A DNA stretch of 64,000 nucleotides from Candidatus Poribacteria bacterium (GTDB lineage: Bacteria > Poribacteria > WGA-4E > WGA-3G): NCBI GenBank assembly GCA_022394755.1, contig JAGFCA010000024.1:110955-174954 (forward strand), read 5' to 3'. The notes under the pieces are model-generated. The model saw only the letters and a list, made by a program, of their open reading frames with translations, searched no databases and was not told where the DNA came from. Shown piece by piece: positions 54,963-64,000 of the stretch (positions are counted from its first letter, which is position 1; each line of letters opens with the position of its first letter). The position numbers were made by a program, and so were the translations under genes.

Positions 54963-55520
54963 TTATGTGAAAGAAGGTTCGACCCAACCATAAGCCCCAT
55001 CATCAGATTGATAAAGTAGGTTAACCTGACGAGTCTCAGAGTTTAAAAACATCAGCAACGAGTCACCAGAAGTATTTAATTCCGCGACAGCTTCATTCAC
55101 CGTAAGAGGTTTTGCAGCAAATTTATCAGATGCCGGAAGAACTTTTGGTTCATCTTCAGTATCTATATCTGTTTGGTTATCGTCAGATTGTGGATTTAAT
55201 TGTTCGACAACCTCCCGATGTGGAGCGTTATGCCGTCTGTCTTTAACTCGTTCCTTGTTTTTTCTAATTTGACTGATAACTTTTTCAACAGCCCCATCAA
55301 AAGCAGTTCTAAGGTCGTGTGTAGTGTTTTTTGCATAAAAGGATACACGTGGAGCGGTTACAATTGTTTCAGCTTCAAAACGATGTTTTTCAGATTTGAG
55401 AATTACATTAAACTCCTGCATTTCACTAAAACGTGATTCAATTTTTTCAGCTCGATTTATGATGTAATTGTGTATATCGTCAGTGATCTTCAGTTGATGT
55501 CCTGTATAAGTAATTTTCAT
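54963..55520 (-). CDS. hpf: Ribosome hibernation-promoting factor, long form
   Basis: 185 aa from the second ATG (55520), preferred because AGGAG lies 6 bp before it; the first ATG abuts the AGGAG. The N-terminal HPF domain (ITYTGHQLKITDDIHNYIINRAEKIESRF) binds the 30S decoding site. The C-terminal dimerisation domain (NEAVAELNTSGDSLLMFLNSET, NLLYQSDDGAYGWVEP) promotes 100S ribosomes in stationary phase. It sits downstream of rpoN, as in many Gram-negative bacteria. Confidence 0.95.
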   Translation of the reverse strand: MKITYTGHQLKITDDIHNYIINRAEKIESRFSEMQEFNVILKSEKHRFEAETIVTAPRVSFYAKNTTHDLRTAFDGAVEKVISQIRKNKERVKDRRHNAPHREVVEQLNPQSDDNQTDIDTEDEPKVLPASDKFAAKPLTVNEAVAELNTSGDSLLMFLNSETRQVNLLYQSDDGAYGWVEPSFT

Positions 55521-56260
55521 ATTCATCTCCTAATATTTTAGTTATTTAAGGATAGTTTAGACTATAATACTTCAGCTGCACCCTATAAACACTGACTCTA
55601 TAGATCTAAATGATATACTATTTTCTATTACTTCTATATTATACCTCTATATCTACAGTTTCGTAAAGTATATGTAGATATTTGGTATGTACAGTTTTTG
55701 GATAAGTAGGTTATGTCTTTGTTATAGGATACCAATAATTAACACAAGAATCATTGGAATATACTCTTCTGCTTTAATCATACCGTAACCTAACTGAGAA
55801 CTATACTTTCTACATTCTTGATATCTGATATCCTTGGTGCTTTTAAAGCAATATAAAATACCTACTTAGATTAGATGTCAGGATAATATCCATGACTAAA
55901 GTTGTTAATATTTATTGCATTTAAATGAGAGCACTTTCACGAAAACCTGCACGAAGCAATTTTACGAACCCTTATTCCATATAGGTTTACAATTTTAAAA
56001 GCACTAATTCTTCGTGAATCACAAATATTATATTAGTTATTACCAATTAGTTCCTTGTTATCATTTTGGTTGTGCTTTCTTAAAATAACCTAAATATGAA
56101 CCAGATATACAACCTTTGTTAGATTGTGTATTTAAGGGTGTGAGTTTGATAATTGATGTATGTATCTCATTATCGAAGATATCACCCTCATACCGATCCT
56201 AAGTTTTTAAAAAGTTAGTTATTGCAATAATGTTTACACACCTTTGACGTTTCTTAATCT
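55521..56260. other. Intergenic region between rpoN and hpf
   Basis: About 740 bp with no gene. It contains the second structured repeat copy (55907-56023), a GTGAGTTTGATAATTG motif (about 56150), and a TTTACACACC motif near 56232 resembling the ends at 10816 and 11116. Promoters for hpf should lie here. Confidence 0.45.
55907..56023. repeat. Structured dispersed repeat, copy 2
   Basis: Same order as the copy at 17808: GTTAATATTTATTG, TTTCACG, ACCTGCACGAAGCAATTTTA, CGAACCCTTATTC, and TAATTCTTCGTGAATCACA. Outer arms CACGAAG (55950-55956) and CTTCGTG (56010-56016) are intact. The inner hairpin is weaker (ACCCTTAT/ATAGGTTT). Confidence 0.6.
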
Positions 56261-58054
56261 TTAAGACTTTTTTCTTTGTCTGGAAGATAGGATTCCCATT
56301 TCTTCGCGGTATTTTTGAACAGTTCGTCTTGCGACAATAATCCCTTTTTCTTTTAATGCAGCACTTACACCTTGGTCACTAAGGGGTTTTGCCTGATTTT
56401 CATTGTTAATCATTTCTCTAATTTCAGCCTTCACTTGTTTAGCAGAAACTGATTTACCCCTTGTTGTAGCTAATTGATTACTAAAAAAGAATTTTAGAGG
56501 ATAAGTACCAAAAGAAGTCTGAACATACTTGTTGTTTGTAACCCTGCTTACAGTAGACTCGTGTACATCAGCCATTTCAGCAATTGTTTTTAGAGTTAAA
56601 GGTTTAATACTGTTTGGCCCCTTCTTTAAGAAATCCGATTGTATTTCAAATATAGCCTTAGTAACTCTTTCAAGGGTTCGCCCGCGTTGTGTAATACTAT
56701 TGAGCAAATCATTTGCATCATTATATTTTTTTTGAATCCACTTCTTTGCTTCTTCATCTAAATTACTTTCTTCCTTACGCATAAGGTTGATGTAGTATGG
56801 ATTAATCCGTAGTCGAGGAATATAATTATCCAGTGTCAGTATATAATAATCATCACCCTCCTCAACAATCATTACATCAGGTGTAATGCCTTGTACAGTT
56901 TCTGGAGATCTAACTAAATCTTTTACTGTAGGATCAGAGAAATACCTACCTGGATAGGGTGATAGTGTTGCGATAAATTCAATTACTGTTTGTAAGTCTG
57001 ATTTATCTAATTCCAATTCTTGTGCAATGTTAACGATACGTCCATTTAGCAATTCATTCAAATGGTTTTCAACGATTATCTTCGCTAAATGGAACGGAAT
57101 TTCAGTTTCATGTGGAATTCCACCGTTGAATTTATGGTGTTGTATCTCCCAATGTGTGATCTGAATCAATAGTGTCTCTTTTAGATCTCTGTATGCAATA
57201 CCAACAGGTTCAAAAGTCTCTTGAATTTTGGATAATACTGATTCTACATCGGAAAGCGTGGAATTAGCCTCAACGGCAATATCATCTAAAGTAAGTTGAT
57301 AAAGATTTAGCTCTGTACCTTCCTCTATAATAGTATAAATGAGTGTATCAGTTGGATCTTTGATGTTCCATTTATACTGTTCGTCACTATTTGATGAATC
57401 TGTATTGTTCTTTATAGTTTCAATTTGGAATTCTATTTGTTTAGATTCTTTTGACTTTGCTTTTTTTTTGATTTGATTTGCAGATATGTTCTTATTAATA
57501 AAATTGTTCAGTTCATCAGAAATGTTTTCTTGGATTAGTTCAATCTTAAACTCATAAGGAATAGTAAACAGTTTTAGATTTAGTTTTCCATCATCATTTA
57601 GATTTCCTATAAGAAGTTCTCCAATTGTCCTTTCAGTATCATTAAAGGGGGAAAGTTGTAGTTGTTCAAATAGGTAATCTTGTAAAGTAGCGGATCCAGC
57701 AATGTCCGGTTCAGGTGTATCTGAATCAATTTCTTCAAATCCGTTGTATTGGTTGATCTCAGGAGAATCATCGAATACCGTATTCCAATCTATATCCACC
57801 CCAGTATCTTGCTTATTGAGGTTGACTTCTGGATTGTTCCATTCAGATGCGGGGTCATAATCTTGTTGAGATAGGAATGTGTCTTGGTTATCTTCAATAT
57901 CGAGTAGAGGGTTCTGTTCGAGTTCTTGCTCAATGAATTGTTGTAGTTCAAGCTGAGGCATCATAAGCACCTTAATTGCTTGTTGCAACTTTGGTGTCAT
58001 GACGATTTTATTTGAAAGCTGAGGAGTTTGTGTAAGTTTCGGCTGTATTTTCAT
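56261..58054 (-). CDS. rpoN: RNA polymerase sigma-54 factor RpoN
   Basis: 597-aa sigma-54, long for the family (usually about 480). Region I (TPQLSNKIVMTPKLQQAIKVLMMPQLELQQFIEQELEQNPLLD) contacts enhancer-binding activators. The core-binding and helix-turn-helix regions follow (ETVQGITPDVMI, HESTVSRVTNNKYVQTSFG), and the RpoN box is intact (ARRTVQKYREEMG). Extra length lies in acidic and charged inserts of about 60-200. It lies between lptB and hpf, a widespread gene order. It implies sigma-54 promoters elsewhere, of which I found no clear example here. Confidence 0.95.
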   Translation of the reverse strand: MKIQPKLTQTPQLSNKIVMTPKLQQAIKVLMMPQLELQQFIEQELEQNPLLDIEDNQDTFLSQQDYDPASEWNNPEVNLNKQDTGVDIDWNTVFDDSPEINQYNGFEEIDSDTPEPDIAGSATLQDYLFEQLQLSPFNDTERTIGELLIGNLNDDGKLNLKLFTIPYEFKIELIQENISDELNNFINKNISANQIKKKAKSKESKQIEFQIETIKNNTDSSNSDEQYKWNIKDPTDTLIYTIIEEGTELNLYQLTLDDIAVEANSTLSDVESVLSKIQETFEPVGIAYRDLKETLLIQITHWEIQHHKFNGGIPHETEIPFHLAKIIVENHLNELLNGRIVNIAQELELDKSDLQTVIEFIATLSPYPGRYFSDPTVKDLVRSPETVQGITPDVMIVEEGDDYYILTLDNYIPRLRINPYYINLMRKEESNLDEEAKKWIQKKYNDANDLLNSITQRGRTLERVTKAIFEIQSDFLKKGPNSIKPLTLKTIAEMADVHESTVSRVTNNKYVQTSFGTYPLKFFFSNQLATTRGKSVSAKQVKAEIREMINNENQAKPLSDQGVSAALKEKGIIVARRTVQKYREEMGILSSRQRKKS

Positions 58055-58161
58055 TATGAGTCACTCCATCTTTATATGCCAGAACGAAGAGTGTTAGATG
58101 TGGTACGCCATTATAGCCAATCTTTAGCGACAACCGATGCTAAATTGAAATCGAATTAGTT

Positions 58162-58902
58162 CTATTCTTTAGCATAATGAAAGTTATGACCGAAATATAA
58201 TTCTCTTGCAAGTTCGCTACTTAGAAGTTCTTCTGGCGTGCCTGATAATGTAATTTTTCCATCAGCTATTAGATAAGCGCGATCAACGATATTGAGAGTT
58301 TCAACAGCATTATGATCGGTAATAAGTATCCCCAAGTTTCTATTTCTTAGATGTAGTATGAGTTGTTTTATATCAGCAACAGCAATTGGATCAATTCCTG
58401 ATAAAGGTTCGTCAAGCAGAATAAATTTGGGTTGTGCAGCGAGAGCGCGTGCGATTTCAGCTCTACGGCATTCACCACCAGAGAGAGTATATGCTTTACG
58501 GTCTAACAGGTTTGAAATACCTAATTCATCGGTAAATTCGTATATTCTTTCTTCACGTTCCTTTGCAGGCAAACCTCTTGCCTCCAAAATTGCTTCAATG
58601 TTTTGTCTGACAGTTAATTTTCGAAAGATTGATGTTTCTTGCGATAGATATCCGATCCCTAATCTTGCTCTTTTATACATAGGTAAAAAAGTAATATCTC
58701 TTTCACCATAGGTAATATTACCAGAATTAGGTTTAATTAATCCAACAACCATATAAAATGTAGTAGATTTTCCAGCCCCATTAGGACCTAATAAACCGAC
58801 TATTTCACCTTGTTGAACAGAAAGGCTGACCTGATTGACAACTGTCGGTCCTCGTCGAGTATATTTTTTAATGAGGTTGTGTGCTTGTAATTCGGTAGCC
58901 AC
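58162..58902 (-). CDS. lptB: LPS export ABC ATPase LptB
   Basis: 246 aa. Walker A GPNGAGKST, Q-loop YLSQETSIFRKL, signature LSGGECRRAEIARAL, Walker B FILLDEPLSGIDP and switch H (ITDHNAVETL) are canonical and match LptB. It powers transfer of lipopolysaccharide from the inner membrane through LptFGC and LptA. It is followed downstream by rpoN after 107 bp and preceded by lptA, so it belongs to the lpx-lpt operon. Confidence 0.96.
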   Translation of the reverse strand: MATELQAHNLIKKYTRRGPTVVNQVSLSVQQGEIVGLLGPNGAGKSTTFYMVVGLIKPNSGNITYGERDITFLPMYKRARLGIGYLSQETSIFRKLTVRQNIEAILEARGLPAKEREERIYEFTDELGISNLLDRKAYTLSGGECRRAEIARALAAQPKFILLDEPLSGIDPIAVADIKQLILHLRNRNLGILITDHNAVETLNIVDRAYLIADGKITLSGTPEELLSSELARELYFGHNFHYAKE

Positions 58903-59128
58903 GTTTATTATATTACTCCAAAAACTTGAAATCTGTCGATTATTAATACCTTAGTTATATTTTAAGAATTGATTGAATATTCTATTATAGATAGGACAAT
59001 CATCATCATTTTAATTTGTTTTGATACCAAGACATTAACATTAATCAAAACAGAATCACTTTAAATATCTGTAATGTACTCCCAGAAAATTGATCAAACC
59101 ATAAGAGAATCAGGCTACATTATGTATG

Positions 59129-60013
59129 TTAATCATCTGAATTTTCATTGTTATCTGAGTCATCATTGTTATTAGACTCTTGATCAGTGTTCTCTTCTTC
59201 GTCAGATTGATTTTCCTCAGAATTTTCAGTTGAATCTTCTTCAGTATCACCAGTAGTAGTAGAATTCTGTTCTGTAGACTTGTCAGTATTGTCTTTAGAT
59301 GTATCTTTATCTTTCTCAGACTTGTCAGCATTGGATTCATCAGAGGTAGAATCACCGTCGGTGTCATTCTTCTGATCTTCAGAGCTTTCCTCTTGTATTG
59401 GAGTTGCTTGTGTTATAGAAACTTTAAACCTTACATCACCTTCACCGGTTTGTTTTCCAGTGGTGCGATTATAAGTGAATAATTTGGTTTGAAGTTTATC
59501 TTTATCCTGAGTAACGATGACATTATCCTTTAAGATAATGATATTTGTAAGATTATTCATAGTAGCATGTTCACAAGTTGCAAACATGTCTTGATCACGA
59601 ATTTCTACATTCCCTTCAGCGATTATTTCAACAGTTTCGTTGGTTTCAGGATCACTTTTTAGAGTGATTCTATCAGCATTTAGAAATCCTATTTCAACGT
59701 CCTGTTCATTTTTCCGAACAGTTTTTGCGTTTCCGATGAGAATAGTAATCCCATTTTTCTGATCTCTTTCCATTCTATCTGAAGTCCCTGTAATTACTTC
59801 TTTCGCGGGTTCAGTTTGGGTATCGTTATCAATAGGAGTGGGTTTAACCTTTTCATCTTTCTTTATCTCAGGAGTTGTGGCATCGTCTGCATGAAGAGGC
59901 ATAGACAATATGCAAATTAACGATAGAATGATGGCAATTTTACCATGTAAAGAGTTGCTTATATTAATGAATGTATTCTTTTTTGATAACACTATAGAAT
60001 TACTGCTTTTCAT
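59129..60013 (-). CDS. lptA: LptA/OstA-like periplasmic LPS-transport protein with acidic tail
   Basis: 294 aa. After a signal peptide (IAIILSLICILSMPLHA) comes an OstA beta-jellyroll region (ITGTSDRMERDQKNGITILIGNAKTVRK, VEIIAEGNVEIRDQDMFATCEHATMN, ILKDNVIVTQDKDKLQTKLFTYNRTTGK), which binds lipid A between the membranes. The final roughly 80 residues are a D/E/S/T/N-rich low-complexity tail without precedent in E. coli LptA. It overlaps lptC by 14 bp and precedes lptB, supporting the assignment. Confidence 0.85.
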   Translation of the reverse strand: MKSSNSIVLSKKNTFINISNSLHGKIAIILSLICILSMPLHADDATTPEIKKDEKVKPTPIDNDTQTEPAKEVITGTSDRMERDQKNGITILIGNAKTVRKNEQDVEIGFLNADRITLKSDPETNETVEIIAEGNVEIRDQDMFATCEHATMNNLTNIIILKDNVIVTQDKDKLQTKLFTYNRTTGKQTGEGDVRFKVSITQATPIQEESSEDQKNDTDGDSTSDESNADKSEKDKDTSKDNTDKSTEQNSTTTGDTEEDSTENSEENQSDEEENTDQESNNNDDSDNNENSDD

Positions 60014-60602
60014 TTATGTCCTCATCTTTTGGAAAAAGTTCAAATCTGTTATTTGACATCTTGATAGTTTCGAGATTTGGATTTCCTACCATTTTATCAC
60101 CATACCATGTTGAATCCCCTCGAACAATTTTAACTTCAGTTGGTGAATATAGAGTACCGTCCTTATTTCTCCATTGTAGTTTTTGCGTATATAATTTTCC
60201 ATTCTCGTTTACACCGACTACATTTCCTTCAAGATATAAATTATCTTTATTTTTACCTTGAGTATAGTAATGTCCGATTTGGCTTGTTAATTTAATAGAA
60301 ATCTTCCCATCTTCATAAATTTCAACTTCAGGTGCAGTTACAGTAACCAAAGTTCCATGGAATTGAGATGTTTCTCCTACCAATTCCCATTTTAAGACCC
60401 CCGCCTCTTTATGTTGTGTAGTAAAAGTCTGAATTTGTTGTATTGGTGTATTTTCATCAGGATTAGAAACTTCTTGTTCTCGGTCACACCCAATAAACGA
60501 AATAAGAGATAGAAGAATTATATTAAGTATTAACCATTTGTTCAAAAACGTAAGATGTGTTGGAGTGTTTACAATCTTATGGTTGTGTTTTCCACCGTTC
60601 AT
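60000..60602 (-). CDS. lptC: LptC-like protein with lipoprotein signal
   Basis: 200 aa from the ATG at 60602; the frame extends upstream inside the acyltransferase gene but is not needed. A hydrophobic signal ends in a lipobox (LISFIGC), so the mature protein would be a lipoprotein, whereas E. coli LptC is held by an uncleaved membrane helix. The LptC/YrbK fold follows: VTAPEVEIYEDGKISIKLTS, LYLEGNVVGVNENGKLYTQKLQW, VRGDSTWYGDKM. It hands lipid A from LptBFG to LptA. It overlaps lptA by 14 bp and the acyltransferase by 26 bp, a tightly packed operon. Confidence 0.82.
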   Translation of the reverse strand: MNGGKHNHKIVNTPTHLTFLNKWLILNIILLSLISFIGCDREQEVSNPDENTPIQQIQTFTTQHKEAGVLKWELVGETSQFHGTLVTVTAPEVEIYEDGKISIKLTSQIGHYYTQGKNKDNLYLEGNVVGVNENGKLYTQKLQWRNKDGTLYSPTEVKIVRGDSTWYGDKMVGNPNLETIKMSNNRFELFPKDEDINEKQ

Positions 60603-61449
60603 GCATCCAAATCCATTGTTCAGGATATTTTTGTATGTAGTTTTCAATAATGTTAGTGAATTTCTGAGTATTATCAATTATATCTTGTTCTTTGTTATCA
60701 GTCTGTATTAATTCCATCATTGGTTCAATAATAGCGTGATGCGATCCATCTGGTTGTCTGATAATGAATGATGGCAAAATAGCAGCACCAGTTTTTAGTG
60801 CAAATGCTATTGGACTATAGGGTGTGTATGCTGGTCTACCGAAAAAGTCAACGAAGACACCATTTACAGTGGTATCAACATCAGCAACTATACCGAGTAG
60901 ATTATTAGTTCTCAGACACCTTAATGCATCTCTAATGCCAGTATCTCTATCAATTGTAGTATATCCAGCTATCTTCCTATATTTTGTTACTAATTCGTTT
61001 AATCTATGTGATCGTAAATGTCGTACAATTGGTGTTAATGGTGCGACTTTTGTACTGATAGATGCTGCCAGCAATTCCCAATTACCAAAATGACCTGTTA
61101 GAATAATTGCACCATTTCCCTGAGATAAAGCGTTTTCTATATGGTGAATACCTTGAAATTGGACAGAATCTTGAATTAATTCCTTGCTTTTCTTTGGAAA
61201 CTGCATGAATTCCACAGCAGTTTTACCTAAATTTTGAAAGCACTGTTTAACATATATTTTAAGGAATTTTTCATCAGTATTTTTTAAACTGTGTCGTATA
61301 TTCTCATAGGCGATATTTCTTTGATGTAATGAGAATTTGTAAACAATACCTCCTAACAGACCGCCGATTTTTAATGAAATCTTTCTGGGAAGTATAGAGA
61401 CAAAATAACCGGTCAGTTTGGCAATAAATAAATAACACCAATCTTTCAT
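60577..61449 (-). CDS. Lipid A late acyltransferase, LpxL/HtrB family
   Basis: 290-aa inner-membrane enzyme transferring an acyl chain to lipid A. The catalytic HX4E motif is H120-FGNW-E125 (LTGHFGNWELLA), with supportive RHLRSHRLNELV and FVDFFGRPAYTP regions. An N-terminal amphipathic/membrane anchor is present. First gene of the lpt operon. Whether it adds the laurate, myristate or another chain cannot be told. The start ATG at 61449 has TAATGAAAG context without a strong ribosome-binding site. Confidence 0.92.
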   Translation of the reverse strand: MKDWCYLFIAKLTGYFVSILPRKISLKIGGLLGGIVYKFSLHQRNIAYENIRHSLKNTDEKFLKIYVKQCFQNLGKTAVEFMQFPKKSKELIQDSVQFQGIHHIENALSQGNGAIILTGHFGNWELLAASISTKVAPLTPIVRHLRSHRLNELVTKYRKIAGYTTIDRDTGIRDALRCLRTNNLLGIVADVDTTVNGVFVDFFGRPAYTPYSPIAFALKTGAAILPSFIIRQPDGSHHAIIEPMMELIQTDNKEQDIIDNTQKFTNIIENYIQKYPEQWIWMHERWKTQP

Positions 61450-62031
61450 TAGGATAATAGTATACTAAATTCTTTGTGAAATTACAAAGAAAATATAAGT
61501 CCCGTGAGACTAAATATATAGTAGTATATGCCCCAATTTTATAGATGAAACTGTCGATTTTTTCTACACCTCATGACTCTAACAAGTTGTAAAACCATGG
61601 ACATTTAAATATGTATGAAAAAGTTACACTTTTCCTACAAAGTGTAACTTTGTTGTATGTAGTATTATATCCTTTATATCCAGTCTGTATATGCCTTTAT
61701 AACACAGTTTCTATATAATTTATCAAATTTAAAAAAAGTCACAATTTCCATTATTTCTGATTAGTGTTGTGTTATCTATTATCTTTGATAACATGAAAAA
61801 TGAAGATTTTCTAATTGAAAGAAATGCTATAGCAATCATGATAATATTGACTCAAATCAGAATTTCTCAGATATAGATTATGCGTGTTTTTTGTATTCAA
61901 TGCATTTAATGTGAGTTATACTTCTTAGTTGCTTTTAGCCTGTATCTTGTTCAATGTTTTTTAAGTTTTATGATACGAATAATGTTTAGACTGGGATGGA
62001 AGACTGAAATTGTATTTTAATTAAGGTAATT
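61450..62031. other. AT-rich divergent intergenic region
   Basis: About 580 bp with divergent promoters expected. The only marked structure is the 13-bp perfect hairpin at 61620-61651. No gene is supported. Confidence 0.45.
61620..61651. repeat. 13-bp perfect hairpin sharing 24 nt with 29596-29619
   Basis: AAAGTTACACTTT, a 6-nt loop TCCTAC, AAAGTGTAACTTT. The loop is identical in reverse complement to the copy at 29596. It has no long T-run on either side, so a terminator role is doubtful. It may be an operator or repeat. Confidence 0.6.
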
Positions 62032-63345
62032 ATGAATGAAACGCGGACAATAAATAAACAGATATTTCGTCTTGCTATCCCGAATATAATCAGTAATTTC
62101 TCTGTTCCATTATTGGGTGCTGTGGATACAGCATTAATGGGACGTTTAGAAACAGAACATTACTTAGGAGCAGTCGGTATTGGAGGAGTACTGTTTAGTT
62201 TTATCTATTGGGGATTTGGTTTCCTCCGTATGGCAACTACTGGTCTTGTAGCGCAATCTTATGGTAAGAGGGATCACTTAGAATGTGGTTTCTTGCTATT
62301 ACGTGGTTTATCCCTGAGTGTAATTATAGGTTTTTTTCTACTAATATTCCAGTGGTTAATTGTTGATATTAGTTTTTATTTAATGTCGACGAGTTTGGAG
62401 GTAGAGGAATTGGGTCGTATGTATTTTCATATACGGATCTATGCGGCCCCAGCTGTACTGTGCTTACTGGTATTTCATGGAGTCTTTTTAGGACTTCAGA
62501 ATGCACACTATCCTATGATATTGACAGTTAGTATCAATGTTATAAACATTGTACTTAATATACTATTTGTAAAAGTATATGGTATGAAGGTAGAAGGTGT
62601 AGCCTTAGCAACAGTGATTGCTCAGTATATCGGACTTCTCCTTGCAATAATACTCTTTAGAATGAAGTATTCATTTGTGTTGCAGAATTGGAATGTTAAG
62701 AAGATATTTGCTATTCATAAACTAAGGCGTTTTATTGGTATAAGCAATGATATATTCATACGTACACTATGCCTTGTATTTAGTAATGCGTATTTCACAG
62801 CTAAATCAGCTGCATTGAGTGATACCTACTTGGCAATAAATACAATCCTGTTGCAATACATCAATTTAATGTCTTATGCCATTGATGGGTTTGCGTTTGC
62901 AGTGGAGAGTATGATAGGTAAATATAAAGGTGAAGGTAACCTACAGGGTATAAGAAATTCGATTACACAGATCTTCATTTTTGGATTTATATTTAGTGGT
63001 TTATTTTCTTTTATATTCCTCTTCTATGGTAATAGGAGTTTACATCTTTTTACAGATAAAGAGGATCTGATATTACTTACTCAACCGTATTTAATTTGGA
63101 TAATTGTTGCTCCATTGATAAATCTTGCGGCATATATTTGGGATGGTGTTTATCTTGGTGCGACTGCTTCAAAATCCTTACGTAATTCAATGATTGTTGC
63201 GATGGTACTATTCCTATGTAGTGTTTATGTGTTGGCACCGTATGGCAATCATGGACTTTGGGGAGCGTTAACTATTCTATTAGTTATACGAGGAGTGATA
63301 TTAACTTTAATGGCTCCGAGGAGTCTCTTTAAGGTTGATAAATAA
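62032..63345 (+). CDS. MATE-family multidrug/toxin exporter (DinF-like)
   Basis: 437-aa inner-membrane antiporter with about twelve membrane segments. The N-terminal FRLAIPNIISNFSVPLLGAVDTALMG and the following LGAVGIGGVLFSFIYWGFGFLRMATTGLVAQ are MATE landmarks, and the LRMATTG segment places it near DinF. It exports cationic compounds in exchange for Na+ or H+. It is monocistronic, bordering repeat DNA on the right. ATG at 62032. Confidence 0.92.
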   Translation: MNETRTINKQIFRLAIPNIISNFSVPLLGAVDTALMGRLETEHYLGAVGIGGVLFSFIYWGFGFLRMATTGLVAQSYGKRDHLECGFLLLRGLSLSVIIGFFLLIFQWLIVDISFYLMSTSLEVEELGRMYFHIRIYAAPAVLCLLVFHGVFLGLQNAHYPMILTVSINVINIVLNILFVKVYGMKVEGVALATVIAQYIGLLLAIILFRMKYSFVLQNWNVKKIFAIHKLRRFIGISNDIFIRTLCLVFSNAYFTAKSAALSDTYLAINTILLQYINLMSYAIDGFAFAVESMIGKYKGEGNLQGIRNSITQIFIFGFIFSGLFSFIFLFYGNRSLHLFTDKEDLILLTQPYLIWIIVAPLINLAAYIWDGVYLGATASKSLRNSMIVAMVLFLCSVYVLAPYGNHGLWGALTILLVIRGVILTLMAPRSLFKVDK

Positions 63346-63465
63346 TATCAAGGTTTAATTGATGTCATTTTTGTTTATATATATTGGTATATCTAATCCT
63401 ATAATAGTCTTTTGAATCCAATGGATGCAAATACACATTTCGCCCGCGAATCAGGAATCAGGAAT

Positions 63466-64000
63466 CAACGGTATGAATGCCTTATGGCATTCACCAGGAT
63501 TATGTATTTTTGGGACAATGACAGACATATAACATTCCGTCCCTACAGGACTCGTTATTTCTGGTCGAGTTTTTCTATAAACATTACGTCCCTACGGGAC
63601 TAAAGATTCTAAGCAGATCGGTTCTTGAGATATTCTGAACTATCATATTCAACCGTATGAATGCCTTATGGCATTCACCGCGGTTATAGGTTTTTGGGAC
63701 AATGACATACATAAACATTACGTCCCTACAGGACTCGATATTTCTGGTAGAGTTTTTCTATAAACATTTCGTCCCTACGGGACTAAAGATTATAAGCAGA
63801 TCGTTTCTTGAGGTATTCTGACATATCATATTCAACGGTATGATTGTAATTTAGACATTCACCGGTGCTTATGCCATCGGGAAACCGTGTTTCTACAAAC
63901 ATTTCGCCCCTCGAATCAGAATCAGGAATCAACGGCATTAATACCTTATGACATTCGCGGGTACGAATGATATATGAAGATTAATTTATTAATTCGGCAA
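63466..64000. repeat. 184-bp tandem repeats carrying the palindromic element
   Basis: Unit 1 (63466-63649, 184 bp) and unit 2 (63650-63832, 183 bp) are closely similar. Partial units start at 63833 and 63930. Each begins with CAACGGTATGAATGCC, then the TTAT loop and GGCATTCACC. Further on come GTCCC-TAC-GGGAC hairpins and CTATAAACATTTCGTCCCTA, the last also found at 11198-11217 in reverse. The array may continue past the window. The 63-codon frame 63412-63603 lies within it and is not a gene. Confidence 0.8.

Noticed and set aside
61620..61651. Rho-independent terminator
   Set aside because: Perfect stem but no T-run beyond two or three bases and the flanking genes are divergent.
63412..63603. 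63-codon protein at the right edge
   Set aside because: It lies within the 184-bp repeat unit and has no conserved pattern.

Overview
The window is visibly AT-rich and comes from a Gram-negative-type bacterium. It carries a lipid A acyltransferase/LptC/LptA/LptB/RpoN/HPF cluster, lipoprotein signal peptides and probable outer-membrane proteins. Tandem phytanoyl-CoA-dioxygenase-like enzymes beside a sulfatase, NHL and TolB-like propellers and many Gfo/Idh-type enzymes recall Candidatus Poribacteria and related marine lineages. That assignment is an inference from gene content, not a measurement. No rRNA or tRNA gene was recognised.

Layout. (1) 1-5972: an expanded phosphate-transport (pst) locus on the + strand: PstA, a voltage-gated K+ channel, a pore-only channel relative, two PstB-like ATPases, a diverged PstA-like permease, a third PstB-like ATPase and PhoU. 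(2) 5996-12290: a minus-strand block with an MscS channel, an SLC12-type transporter and two paralogous secreted proteins. (3) 12796-17530: two phytanoyl-CoA-dioxygenase-like proteins and a sulfatase in one operon, then a repeat-rich gap and a TolB-like propeller. (4) 18298-28247: a defence island with a single-chain restriction-modification enzyme, a SIR2 protein overlapping a NACHT/STAND NTPase, a PD-(D/E)XK-like protein and an HNH protein. (5) 28248-30835: repeats and orphan small genes. (6) 30836-49632: mostly housekeeping and metabolic genes (ThiO, GAPDH, TPI, SecG, a uronate-isomerase-like protein, MazG-like, lactonase, NHL protein, GNAT, Gfo/Idh, PotA-like, GatB, aldo/keto reductase, Slt). 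(7) 49762-61449: a minus-strand block with NadB, thioesterase, ValS, HPF, RpoN, LptB, LptA, LptC and an LpxL-type acyltransferase. (8) 62032-64000: a MATE exporter followed by tandem 184-bp repeats.

Three things stand out. First, a 76-residue SelW/Rdx-type selenoprotein gene at 38686-38916 (minus strand) has an in-frame TGA in a C-x-x-U motif, followed by a plausible bacterial SECIS hairpin; ordinary ORF calling misses it. Second, the SIR2 and NACHT/STAND genes overlap and look like a trans-acting sensor-effector immunity pair. Third, the three PstB paralogues have lost different catalytic motifs. The first two complement each other so that a heterodimer would have one canonical and one degenerate ATP site.

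Intergenic DNA is rich in dispersed repeats. There is a palindromic element (core GAATGCC-TTAT-GGCATTC) in at least nine places, a paired roughly 115-nt structured element, a 71-bp tandem array built on a 9-bp TAATCCGYG unit, and a 184-bp tandem repeat at the right edge.
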